DNA from: Gavia stellata
Taxonomy: Eukaryota; Chordata; Aves; Gaviiformes; Gaviidae
Direction: 5' to 3'
DNA length: 64,000 nt
NCBI RefSeq assembly: GCF_030936135.1
Contig: NC_082611.1
Span: 186,001-250,000 of the forward strand
The notes below the pieces were generated by a model that made no database searches, was not told where the DNA came from, and saw only the letters and a list, made by a program, of their open reading frames with translations. Shown here in pieces: positions 26,301 to 42,625 of this stretch. Each line of letters starts with the position of its first letter. The first letter of the stretch is position 1. Both the position numbers and the translations under genes were made by a program.

Positions 26301-29300
26301 TGAAACTTCTCTCACAAATGTCTCCCATAATCTCACCTTGTAACTGAGTCAAAGAAAAGAGACTCCATTTTCTCTACTCACATCTATCTTAATTTTCTTA
26401 ATTTCCTGTCTGCTTTACTCAACTATTCTCCCAATCTTGCCCAGCTAATACTCTTTTAAAACATTGCTTCCTTTTTCCTCCTTTAGAATCAGTATCTCAC
26501 ATTCAATAATGAAAGGTCAGTTTTCATCCCCAACCAATCCATGACATGAGCATCCAATATCCTCGTTTGTTGATTTTCAACAAACTGACCATGCTGCCCC
26601 AGGATTGGCAAGAGTGCTTTACAAACACCTGCTGTTTATATTGCTTAGGCATGGTACTCAGTATTGTCATGCTGCCTAGTGCATTTTTGTTGTTTACCTT
26701 CTCTTATCTCTGTTGTTTAGTTTGTAAAGCCTCTGGGAAAAACCCACCTTTTTCTTCTGTCACTACAGCCTGTAACACAAAAGTTACCTGATCCATGACA
26801 AGCGCTGCTACACACTACAGTAACCAAAATAATTATTATTCAATTTTTAAAACAGGTGACCAGCATAAGTACGTATTTCCTGGCTGTTTTCCTGCATTTT
26901 TTTTCCTCAGAAGTTCTTCCTCGCTTCTCTCACTGGAGATGAAGGTAGCTCCTCCTCTGACTATGACCACAACATACCCAGCTCCTCTATATATGCCTGC
27001 CTGCCATACTGTACCATTTGCTCCACAAAGCTTCTACCCCTCCCCAAGTTCACTGGAGACCTTCTATAGCCTTCATCTAGAAGAGACACATGTCCATGGA
27101 AATGCAAACATTAACAGGCCAGCCAGACAACTAACAGTGAACTCCTTCCTTTGCTTTTTCTCACTGGAAGCAGCACGAAACAGTCATTCTCCTCTACGAC
27201 CCCTCAATCCTCACAAAACTAATCTTGAAGCCACCTCTATACACTGTGGTTTGCACCTACTGGTCAATGTCAAAGTTGTCAGGAGAAAAAGGAAGCACAC
27301 CTGGGAAAAAAAAAGGTGCAGCAACAATACTAGCACAAATGTGCAGAAACAATACTAGCAGAAAACCAGTTTCTTATGTTATGCTTTAAAGATAGTCACA
27401 ATGCAAAATTATAGTTCTAACTCTATGATAGCCTAAAGAATACATGCTTATATAAAAGTGTATGTGCCAAAAATTGACAAATCACTTATAGAAATCTGTT
27501 TTCAAATAAACTGCAGCAGGATTCTATCGATCACTTTCGCTAAGGAGAAGTCAGCATCTTTCCTTAATGTCACTGATAATAGTATAAACACCTAGGACGG
27601 AAAGAAATCACTTACTCATCTCCATCTGGGCAGATTCCTGTAGTCTCATCATATTTTGTACAATAAACATCTGGACTGTAGTTAAAAGTCCCATCACGCC
27701 TTCGTATAGGTCTACGACGACGCTGATTTAGGAAATGCCAATGAAAACAGGTAAATGGTCTGTGCTGGGCACACTTGTGCTGCAAAAATAGGGGGCACTG
27801 CTCTGTCCTAAATTCCTTTAGATACCTAAAAAAATTAAACTGTGTTACAAGTTTATCTTATTGGAGGCACATTTTTACAGTATTAACAGGGCACTTGACA
27901 ATTCAGTGCACATAGCCCGTGAAAAATTGTACAAATGTACCTGCATACAGTTTTAGTTCCTATGCACAATTTACTGTTTAGCTGTTGAATACAAGTGACT
28001 TCATTTTTTATGACAGATGCATTACTAATGAAAGACAGTGGAATACCTGGCAAATTATACTATGTTTTGTAACTAAACTAAAATCAAATAAATACATTAA
28101 TTTAAAAAGCACAGTATTTAGAATATTGTCTTAAGTAGCGACCAAACAGAGATTATAAATCCAACAAGTTACTTGAATGAGCATTCATATTGCTTGCTAC
28201 CATACAAAATAGTCCTACAAAGGCTACTGTAGCTAAATAGCACATCTAATTTAAACATTAGTCCTTAATCACAATATTCCCAGGATGTGAACACACTATA
28301 TAGACAGCTAGAGGGTTAAAAGAGTTTTATGAAGGTTATCAGGGGCTATGAGAGGACTTCCGCAAACTGATTTTAGCGACTGTTACGTTTGTGTTGAGAC
28401 AGTCTGGGGTCTTTGAAGGTTACTTAGGTGTTAGTGAGACAGTCCTTCATTAGCACGCAGGGAATAGAAGCTAGTTAGGAAGTCTGATACTTCTTTCCAC
28501 AGGATGTCAAGATCATGCCAGACTGGGCACTAGTGTGGCATCTGTCAAAGGATGTAAGACAGCACTTCTTTCTGTCTCAGTTTATGTATCTGTTAGCCAA
28601 TTTAGCAAGTTCATTACATCGCTAAAGTTATGGAGTATTTGCAGAGGCAGAGATATAGGGGTACTTTGCAGAGTTCCCAGAGGTCTCTAAAAACGTGCAG
28701 GATGCGTAACAGGCTACAGGGGAATTGAAGATACAGGGAAAGGAAAGGATTAGAAAGAGGAATAAAGGGCATCTTTTCATTCTCAGCTGCTTAAATTGGC
28801 ACATGGGGAATGTAATGACACTGAGTTATGAAGCATGTCTTTATGTTTAGGAAAGACTCTCTAAACTATCCAGGATTGTGGGGAGAAAAAAAAAAAAATA
28901 GAGAATTTTTGGACATTAAGGGCTGTAGGACAGGCTGTAGCAGTATCTAGGTAAGCGGCTGTATTCTTGTGGTCTTTCTGAGAGTGCTGGAAATGTGACA
29001 TTATAGAAGTGATGATACAAGGGATGTGAGTGACGGAATGCCACAATTAAGTGATAAATTATTCTGCATTTGCGGGGAGCACATGGTCCTACATGAAATA
29101 GGCTGCCAGGAGTGCTAGAGGGCTGCAGGGACTTTATAGACAGTATCAGAAGAAAATGGATAGGCTTGCGGAGAGGATGGCGAGCACATGGGAGCTGTCT
29201 TTCAGTACGAGCAAGGTCTGCAAAAATTATCACAGAGCCGTCCCAAGGACTCGAGCCGAGGCTGGCTACGCAACGCTTAGGAGAAGCGGAAGGACTGCTG

Positions 29301-29783
29301 TCATAGCTTGAAGAGGGAGGTCTCGGAGTGCGAGAGGGTGCTGCGGGGCTCGGGTTCCCGGACGATGCCGGCGGGTCACAGTGCGGACCAGAGAGGCACG
29401 ACCGTGGGAGCGGACGCAAGGCGCGGGGCAGAGCCGCAGGCGTTCTGCAGTCAGCCGTGCCCAGGCCGCCTCTATCCGGCCGGCACAGAACGCGGCTTCC
29501 TCCCCGCGGCGCCTGGAGCCGGAAAAAGAGGCCGGCGGAGGCCGGCCAGGGCCAGCCAGCCTCCTCACAGACCTGCCGCCAGCGCAGGAGGCCGCACGGA
29601 CGAGGCCCGGCACACGACCGGGCCCTCCCCCTCAGGTCCTGAGGCCCTCCCCGCGCGGCGCTGGGGCCCAGGGAGCAGGGCGCCTCCAGGACGCGATACC
29701 TACGTATAATGCGTCGGCTGCTCGGTCTGCGGGGACCCACCGGACCCGCCGCCCCGCGACACCGCTTTCGAAACCGACGGCAT
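8280..29783 (-). CDS. UNKL: UNKL, unkempt-like CCCH zinc-finger protein, 5' part (spliced, 3' end outside window)
   Basis: Eight exons on the minus strand join in frame: 29783-29704, 27825-27616, 24225-24049, 21252-21119, 19143-19008, 18258-18141, 14029-13945 and 8362-8280, 1023 nt or 341 codons ending in phase 0. The product starts MPSVSKA and carries six CCCH zinc fingers at about residues 37-57, 82-102, 122-143, 214-231, 250-275 and 292-311, followed by a Ser/Asn-rich linker. Unkempt-family proteins bind mRNA through these fingers and, in UNK, repress translation; the family also has a C-terminal coiled coil and a RING-like finger, which are not in this window. The UNKL rather than UNK assignment rests on the N-terminus and on the neighbours UQCC4, GNPTG, TSR3 and UBE2I. 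An in-frame TGA at 29798-29796 precedes the ATG and supports the start. Exon junctions are by eye. Confidence 0.93.
11094..11116 (+). repeat. G-run with quadruplex potential
   Basis: Twelve consecutive G, then AA, GGG, A and five G. On the plus strand (antisense to UNKL) this has enough G-tracts to fold a G-quadruplex. The UNKL pre-mRNA carries the C-rich complement. Confidence 0.7.
13102..13131. repeat. T-rich/TTTTCC simple repeat
   Basis: Two TTTTTTTTCC-like blocks in succession, ending in a T run; a homopolymer-rich stretch inside UNKL intron 7. Confidence 0.7.
13945..14029 (-). CDS. UNKL: UNKL coding exon 7 (zinc finger 6)
   Basis: 85 nt encoding IYKSTKCNDM, then YCPRGPFCAFAHVE (residues 286-313). 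Finger 6 uses C292, C301, C307 and H311. Acceptor TTTAG; donor is the first GT of GTAAGTAAG. It leaves one base (A) for Asn314. Confidence 0.93.
14030..18140 (-). other. UNKL intron 6
   Basis: 4.1 kb intron. No coding exon seen. Parts of 15.6-17.2 kb have the patchy look of very old LINE ORF2 sequence, described separately. Confidence 0.7.
16800..17190 (+). repeat. Possible ancient LINE (CR1-like) remnant
   Basis: The run containing CTCAGGGCTCAGCCTTGTGA, then TTTCATTCATAGTGTTGTCA and TTACTACAGAAAAGTGCTGGA resembles decayed reverse-transcriptase-region text of CR1-type LINEs (the 'results in a large pool, short tail' segment with a GGGCTCAGCC-type core). The match is from memory of the pattern and may be coincidence. 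Confidence 0.25.
18141..18258 (-). CDS. UNKL: UNKL coding exon 6 (zinc finger 5)
   Basis: 118 nt encoding residues 247-285: STPCPSVKHADEWGEPSRC, then CQYCHSRTEQQFHPE. Finger 5 uses C250, C265, C271 and H275. The exon ends on a complete Glu codon followed by GTAAGA. Confidence 0.95.
18259..19007 (-). other. UNKL intron 5
   Basis: 749-bp intron; nothing recognised other than ordinary AT-rich sequence. Confidence 0.85.
19008..19143 (-). CDS. UNKL: UNKL coding exon 5 (zinc finger 4)
   Basis: 136 nt encoding D201 to Y245, including GYKTEQCTKPPRLCRQGY and the rest of finger 4 (C214, C221, C227, H231), then a basic DRRRNPRKFKY segment. Acceptor TTACAG, donor GTACAT. Confidence 0.95.
19144..21118 (-). 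other. UNKL intron 4
   Basis: About 2 kb intron. The central part is occupied by a CR1-like fragment; the rest shows no reading frame or motif worth naming. Confidence 0.8.
19690..20130 (+). repeat. Decayed CR1 LINE ORF2 fragment
   Basis: The order of landmarks follows CR1 reverse-transcriptase text: GGTTTGTGAGGAGTAAATCA, CATGTCAAACCAATCTAACT, ACGTCATGTATCTTGGCTTC with AGCAAACC, then CACACAAGGTCC, GTTCAGTCCTTTTCAATAG and CATTAAAGACTCAGG. It is full of stops and frameshifts, so it is a dead copy in plus orientation, antisense to UNKL. Confidence 0.6.
21119..21252 (-). CDS. UNKL: UNKL coding exon 4 (inter-finger linker)
   Basis: 134 nt encoding residues 157-200, from ELQAQETLQNGQ to IEKILSEDPRWQ, the conserved linker between the two clusters of three zinc fingers. 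Acceptor TTCCAG, donor GTAACG; the last codon is split G|AC. Decayed CR1-like LINE sequence lies on both sides of this exon. Confidence 0.95.
21600..21960 (+). repeat. Decayed CR1 LINE 3'-region fragment
   Basis: Contains AAAGGGCAATAAGGGTGATC, CAGAACTCTTCCTCTGTGAG, AATTAAATA and TTGCCTTGGAAAAG in the order found near the 3' end of CR1-type LINE ORF2. Plus orientation, heavily mutated, ends uncertain. With the fragment in intron 4 it brackets UNKL exon 4. Confidence 0.6.
23231..23570 (+). repeat. CR1-type LINE 3' end fragment
   Basis: The clearest repeat in the window: GTTCATCTAGCCTGGAATCC, TGCCTCCAACAGTGGCCAAT, AGCAGATGCCTAGGGAAGAG, AGAACAGGGCAAGCATA, GTGATACTTCCCCAGAAT and CTTCCAGTGTCCAG occur in the order of the 3' portion of CR1 elements of birds and reptiles. 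Plus orientation; the 3' boundary is not defined by a recognisable tail. Confidence 0.7.
24049..24225 (-). CDS. UNKL: UNKL coding exon 3 (end of finger 2, finger 3)
   Basis: 177 nt. It completes finger 2 (C98, H102), continues through RTTGDTERKYHLRYYKTG and contains finger 3 (C122, C132, C139, H143). Acceptor TGTAG and donor GTAATC. The final codon AG|A joins exon 4 to give Arg156. Confidence 0.95.
24577..24595. repeat. Poly-T run (19 T)
   Basis: Uninterrupted run of 19 T on the plus strand within UNKL intron 2. Confidence 0.9.
26685..26850 (+). repeat. Old interspersed repeat 3' end (L2/CR1-like)
   Basis: TTAGTTTGTAAAGCCTCTGG, then CCTGTAACACAAAAG, CTGATCCATGACAAGCGCTG, ACACTACAGTAACCAAAATA and an ATTATT-type tail follow the order of a widespread sauropsid LINE 3' end (TTGTAAGCTCTTTGGG ... 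GATCCATGAC ... CTACAGTAATACAAATAAT). Family name not certain. Confidence 0.4.
27616..27825 (-). CDS. UNKL: UNKL coding exon 2 (zinc fingers 1 and part of 2)
   Basis: 210 nt between an AG acceptor after a T-rich tract and the donor GTAAGT. It encodes residues 28-96, beginning YLKEFRTEQCPLF, with finger 1 (C37, C45, C53, H57), a basic RRRRPIRRRDG linker and the first cysteines of finger 2 (C82, C92). The last codon is split GA|T with the next exon. Confidence 0.95.
27826..29703 (-). other. UNKL intron 1
   Basis: 1.9 kb first intron, changing from AT-rich at its 3' end to GC-rich CpG island sequence next to exon 1. No other feature recognised. Confidence 0.85.
29704..29783 (-). CDS. UNKL: UNKL coding exon 1
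   Basis: 80 nt encoding residues 1-26 plus two bases of codon 27, ending at the motif PTHY just before the donor GTAGGT (703-702). It lies inside the CpG island. The minus-strand TGA 12 bases upstream in frame means translation cannot begin further 5' in this frame. The Gly/Ser-rich stretch after MPSVSKAV is typical of the variable N-terminus of this family. Confidence 0.9.
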
Positions 29784-29850
29784 CTTCCCCCGCCGTCAAC
29801 AGAGCGCAGGCGCAGCCCGGTCCTGCCGGCCCCTCCCCCCTGCGACACCA

Positions 29851-29883
29851 CCCCGCCCGCCCCGCCCCGCCCCACCCCACCCC
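29851..29883 (-). promoter_or_regulatory. GC-box cluster upstream of UNKL
   Basis: Repeated CCCCGCC and CCCCACCCC units (GGGGCGGGG on the minus strand) lie 70-100 bp upstream of the UNKL start codon, the usual arrangement of Sp/KLF sites at CpG-island promoters. No TATA box seen. The transcription start itself cannot be fixed. Confidence 0.55.
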
Positions 29884-30283
29884 ACGAGCCCGCGCCGCGG
29901 GGGCCGGCCGGGAGTCGCGCGCGGGCTGGGCCTCGTGGCACCCGCCGCGCCCCGCCTCCCCAGCGCGCGCGGGCTCGCGCGCCCGCAGGCCGGGCCGCCC
30001 CTCCCCCCGGGTCCCGGGGAAGAGCCCTCCGCAGCTGGGGTTGCCGCGCGGCCTCCGACCAGCGCGCGCTCCCGGGCCCGCCGCAGGCGCCCGACAGGCA
30101 GCCGGCGTCCGCCCGCGCCGTGCAGAAGGCGTCTTTCGACAGGGCGCGCAGAGCTGCTTCAGCCGGCTTCGGCGGGCGGCCTCGTGCGCCCTGTGGTAAC
30201 AACGAAACGCGGCAAACGGTTTGCCACTTTCCCAACGCCTTAAAAGCAGGAAACGATGAGAATCGTTTCACAGGTACAAATTC

Positions 30284-30289
30284 TTTATT
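30284..30289 (-). terminator. Candidate poly(A) signal AATAAA, minus strand
   Basis: TTTATT on the plus strand reads AATAAA on the minus strand. If used by UQCC4 it would give a 3' UTR of about 1.4 kb ending roughly 480 bp upstream of the UNKL start codon. Use is not shown by the sequence. Confidence 0.35.
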
Positions 30290-30734
30290 GAACACCGATG
30301 ACATCACCCGAAAATACGGCACAGGCGAAGGGGCAGCTCCTTATTTCCCTAAACAAAGCGGTACGTTGCGGGATTCATCTTTTCAATGTAACAGGAAGAA
30401 AGCAAGCTAGTCAGTGAAACAGGCATTACGCCTCAGGTCAATGTAAATAAAATCCAGGGTCACTCTTGTATTCGCCAGGATGCCCCCGTCGGTGTATCCC
30501 GCTTGCAACATTCCACTGCTGTAAAAGCCGGATCCCAACACTAACCCTTGCGACGGTACCAGACCACCCGTCCTCGTTCGCCAGGCATCGCCAGGTCAAA
30601 CCACAGGGACTCTGCAGCAACATGGAAAGCCCCGGTGGTGCCTGTTGCTCAGAGACTGATCAGCAGTATTAGACAAACATGATGCTAAGTCAGTTTTCTC
30701 TGTAGCTCCAGCCTGCCTTACTAGCTGCTGGCAT

Positions 30735-30788
30735 GTTTTGTTTTTTGGTTTGTTTGGGGGTTTTGTTTTTTGTTTTGGTTTGTTTTTT
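30735..30788. repeat. TTTTG/GGTTTG simple repeat
   Basis: G/T-only tract of TTTTG, GGTTTG and TTTTTT units, a type of low-complexity sequence frequent in bird genomes. Confidence 0.8.
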
Positions 30789-31166
30789 AATTATAAATTT
30801 TAATGGCACAGAAACAGTTTTGCATTTTTACATTTGAAAGCTTAAAAAAAAAGGCCTCTGACTTTGAAGGGAACTAAGTCGTGTTAGTTGCTTAGATTCT
30901 TCCTCTCTAAGAAAAGTCTCCAGAGTATGAAAGTTTGAGTATCTGTGAATCTGTAGGAAAAACTAGATACTACATCGTTCAGTGAAACTAGGGGTTTCCT
31001 CCCCAATATAATGCAAGCCAATCACTTCGAGTCCCTGCAAAAACCTCTCCTACCAGTAATGATCGCCTAAATCAGGCATGCCTGAAAAGTTCTAGTCCAG
31101 AAAGCAAGCACCGGCTATGCGCTAAGGGTTGAAGAAAGTAATTTCTATGTTATTCAGTAGAATTAC

Positions 31167-31190
31167 AAAAAAAAAAAAAAAAAAAAAAAA
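31167..31190. repeat. Poly-A run (24 A)
   Basis: Uninterrupted run of 24 A on the plus strand. No recognisable processed pseudogene or SINE body precedes it. Confidence 0.9.
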
Positions 31191-31661
31191 TCAGAACACA
31201 AAGAATCACGTATTAATGAATCATACACTTACAGTTGTCTTCAATATAAGTTGAACATACGCTGTGACTAACAAAGTGTCAAATGAAGGTCACCTTCAGC
31301 AGCAATTTTACATACTTATAACTTTGCTATTTTAATACACTGTGCATCTGAGGAAAATAATCCGTGGAGAAGAGATGGGTTGTATAAAATGTGTCTTCAA
31401 GCGCAAGCTGATTTGCAAAACCTCCTGTTCCTCCCTGCTGTGCAATGCCGGAAGAAACTACTCCTTGCACTGCCGGTGTAAATTACTAAGCTAAGACCAG
31501 CACAGGCAGCAGCGCGATACGTGAAGGGATCACGCTTGCAAGACAAGGCTGCCGCCAGGCTGGAGAAGTAAGTTTTCCCATTAAAGCGTCCGTACAGCTT
31601 TCAGCCGGGTGAACGCCAGCAAACTTTTGGCAGCTCCTTCACTGCAGCCGCCGTCCCGTCC

Positions 31662-32007
31662 TCACTCCTCCTTCCGCGGCTGCAAGCGAGCGTTGCTTTT
31701 TTGGGCCACGTCTACAGCGTCCGCGATCTCACCGGAGAAGACCGCTTCCAGTCGCTCGTCAATCTCCGTTTTTTCCCTGAACACGCACCAGAGCAGCAGC
31801 CCCGTGCACAGCAGACTGAGAGGCAGCACCGTCCCCCACGGCCTCTCGTGGTCGCTCCCCATGGACCGGCTGACGCTCCACACCCGCGGGCTGGCCTTGC
31901 TGGCGGAGAAGGGGATGGCCCCCCCGCCCTCCGGATCCGCGCCCTCCGGACCCCGCCGCCCCGCCAGCCACCTCCGGGGGCCAGGCAGGCGCAGGGAGCG
32001 CCGCGCC
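31662..32007 (-). CDS. UQCC4: UQCC4 coding exon 2
   Basis: 346 nt from the acceptor TTTGCAG to a stop codon at 31664-31662; carries the conserved SASKASP-VWSV block, the membrane segment and the KEE C-terminus. Confidence 0.93.
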
Positions 32008-32104
32008 CTGCAAAGACACACGCGTCAGAGGCGCGGAGCGCGCCGCCAACACCCCCGGCCCCGCGCCCGCCACCTCACCGCCAGCGGCCCAGCGCCCAGC
32101 TCAT
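31662..32104 (-). CDS. UQCC4: UQCC4 (C16orf91/CCSMST1), complex III assembly factor, complete
   Basis: Two exons, 32104-32079 and 32007-31662, give 372 nt and 123 residues (human about 132). The product begins MSWALGRWRARRSLRL: Arg-rich and free of acidic residues up to residue 29, as expected of a mitochondrial targeting sequence. A conserved block follows, IPFSASKASPRVWSVSRSMG (residues 40-59) and HERPW, then one membrane segment at about 68-85 (TVLPLSLLCTGLLLWCVF) and a charged C-terminus. The family is a single-pass inner-membrane protein needed for cytochrome b/complex III assembly. The intron is only 71 nt (GTGAGG...TTGCAG). It lies codirectional between GNPTG and UNKL. An out-of-frame upstream ATG at 32307-32305 could act as a uORF if transcription starts further 5'. 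Confidence 0.9.
32079..32104 (-). CDS. UQCC4: UQCC4 coding exon 1
   Basis: 26 coding nt: eight codons (MSWALGRW) plus CG of Arg9, then donor GTGAGG. Start chosen because it joins in frame with the conserved second exon and the peptide begins a basic presequence. Confidence 0.8.
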
Positions 32105-32142
32105 CCCTGCGCGCCGCGCTGCCCTGCTCCGCCCCGCGCCGC

Positions 32143-32155
32143 CCGGAAGCGGAAG
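32143..32155 (-). promoter_or_regulatory. Tandem ETS-type motifs upstream of UQCC4
   Basis: CCGGAAGCGGAAG holds two GGAAG cores 39-52 bp upstream of the UQCC4 start codon. GABPA/ETS sites at this position are common in promoters of nuclear genes for mitochondrial proteins; binding here is inferred. Confidence 0.5.
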
Positions 32156-32402
32156 CACGGCCGCGCCGGCGGCCTCGGGGCCCCGCTGGCTGACGGGCAG
32201 CCGGCCCGGGCCGAGGCCAGCTGCCGCGGGGGGGCGCTCGGCTGCTGCCGAGGAGCGGGCGGCCGAGACGGCGACGGAGGGGCCCGGGGGGGGCCCTGCG
32301 CGCCCATGAACCGGAGAGGAGGCGGGAAAATGGCAGACGGCCTTCTCGGCCTACACCGACTCCTGCAGTAACGTTTGCACAGCTTGTGTTGGAAGAGTCC
32401 GT

Positions 32403-32408
32403 TTTATT
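32403..32408 (-). terminator. GNPTG poly(A) signal AATAAA
   Basis: AATAAA on the minus strand about 590 nt after the GNPTG stop codon. Cleavage would fall near 32385, about 280 bp upstream of the UQCC4 start codon, so the end of GNPTG and the UQCC4 promoter nearly touch. Confidence 0.6.
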
Positions 32409-32998
32409 CCCTGCTACATACAGAGAACGGCCACCTATTCCCTTGACACAACTATTCTTCTGTAACAGCGTGGTGTTTTCATAGCCCCTTCCTGTCGCAT
32501 CCCGAACAGCTTTCATTTTATCCGTGTGCTGAGCCTCTGGATGCATGCGGGGGGAGCGGCGTGTCACACGCTGCTGTGGCAAAAAACATTTCTTCTTCTG
32601 CTAAAGTCTGCACATTTTAGCATACAGATGAAATACCATGTTCTTAATATTACACCTAATTACCTTTCATACAACGTCTTGTAGCATTGGTCTTGAACGA
32701 TTTTGTATTTACACCCCCTGTTACCATGCTTGATCAAAGTAAATAAGAAAGCTGGGACTGGAGACACAGAACCTGTAAACCTATGCCCAATACCGGCAAA
32801 GTTGTACAGATGTTCTCAGAAACCAGCCAACTGCTCTCAGTAATGGTCAGCCCTCACTCCGTTACCTTCCTTTTGCTTTAGGGCAGAAATTCAGAAAGTC
32901 AAGAATACTCGGCAGAAGGTAAATCATTTTAGTGCCACGATACGTGTTCAACTCGTTTGGCATTCTGTATGAACTCGCTGTTTGCCACCCAAGTTTCT
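32409..32998 (-). other. GNPTG 3' UTR
   Basis: About 590 nt between the stop codon and the AATAAA; no reading frame or repeat recognised. Confidence 0.6.
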
Positions 32999-42461
<9,463 letters not shown>

Positions 42462-42528
42462 CGCCTCTTCCGCTGGAAGCGGAAGGGCGCGGGGCCGTGG
42501 GGCGGCCGCCCCGCCCAGGCGCGGGACC
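42462..42528. promoter_or_regulatory. Bidirectional GNPTG/TSR3 promoter core with ETS inverted repeat
   Basis: Only 67 bp separate the two start codons. The interval contains CTTCCGC (42467-42473), a five-base spacer, and GCGGAAG (42479-42485), a perfect inverted repeat of ETS-type sites, followed by GC-rich CGGCCGCCCCGCCC. The first arm is five bases from the GNPTG ATG, so at least one transcript must start inside or beyond the other gene's first exon. No TATA box. Confidence 0.75.
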
Positions 42529-42625
42529 ATGGAAGGTGGCCGGCGCGCTGCCCCGCGGGGGGGCGGCCGGCGCGGCGCTCGCAGCCTCGACACCTTCGCG
42601 GCGGAAGCGGAGGCCGCGCTGAGAG
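42529..42625 (+). CDS. TSR3: TSR3 coding exon 1
   Basis: 97 nt, residues 1-32 plus one base: [20 protein letters not shown], then [12 protein letters not shown]; donor GTGCGG. Basic, disordered N-terminus. Confidence 0.88.

Larger units (their letters stand above)
24226..27615 (-). other. UNKL intron 2
   Basis: 3.4 kb intron. It has a 19-T run at 24577-24595 and an old repeat at about 26.68-26.85 kb. The longest antisense open frame (26795-27358) begins inside that repeat and shows no family features. Confidence 0.8.
29290..30215. promoter_or_regulatory. CpG island at the UNKL promoter
   Basis: Very GC-rich, CpG-dense block that covers UNKL exon 1 and its upstream side. Several long open frames on both strands here are a by-product of high GC and few stop codons, not genes. 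Confidence 0.9.
30216..31661 (-). other. UNKL-UQCC4 interval, probably UQCC4 3' UTR in part
   Basis: No protein-coding frame recognised. For a minus-strand transcript leaving UQCC4 there are possible poly(A) signals: ATTAAA at 31336-31331 and AATAAA at 30289-30284. The sequence at 30250-30640 is less AT-rich than introns, which would fit a UTR or the shore of the CpG island. Also present: a GT-rich simple repeat (30735-30788) and a 24-A run (31167-31190). Confidence 0.5.
31600..32330. promoter_or_regulatory. CpG island at UQCC4
   Basis: GC- and CpG-rich block covering the whole UQCC4 gene and its promoter. Long overlapping open frames on both strands are a GC artefact. Confidence 0.9.

Noticed and set aside
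26795-27358. 187-residue plus-strand open frame in UNKL intron 2
   Set aside because: Its start lies in an old repeat, the peptide is low in conserved features, and it is antisense inside an intron.
28916-30322. 468-residue minus-strand open frame over the UNKL promoter
   Set aside because: It lies in a CpG island where stops are rare, has Arg/Pro/Gly/Ala-rich text without any family motif, and runs across UNKL exon 1 and its donor in another frame.
31167-31190. Poly-A run as tail of a processed pseudogene
   Set aside because: No gene-like sequence was found upstream, and no target-site duplication; kept only as a simple repeat.
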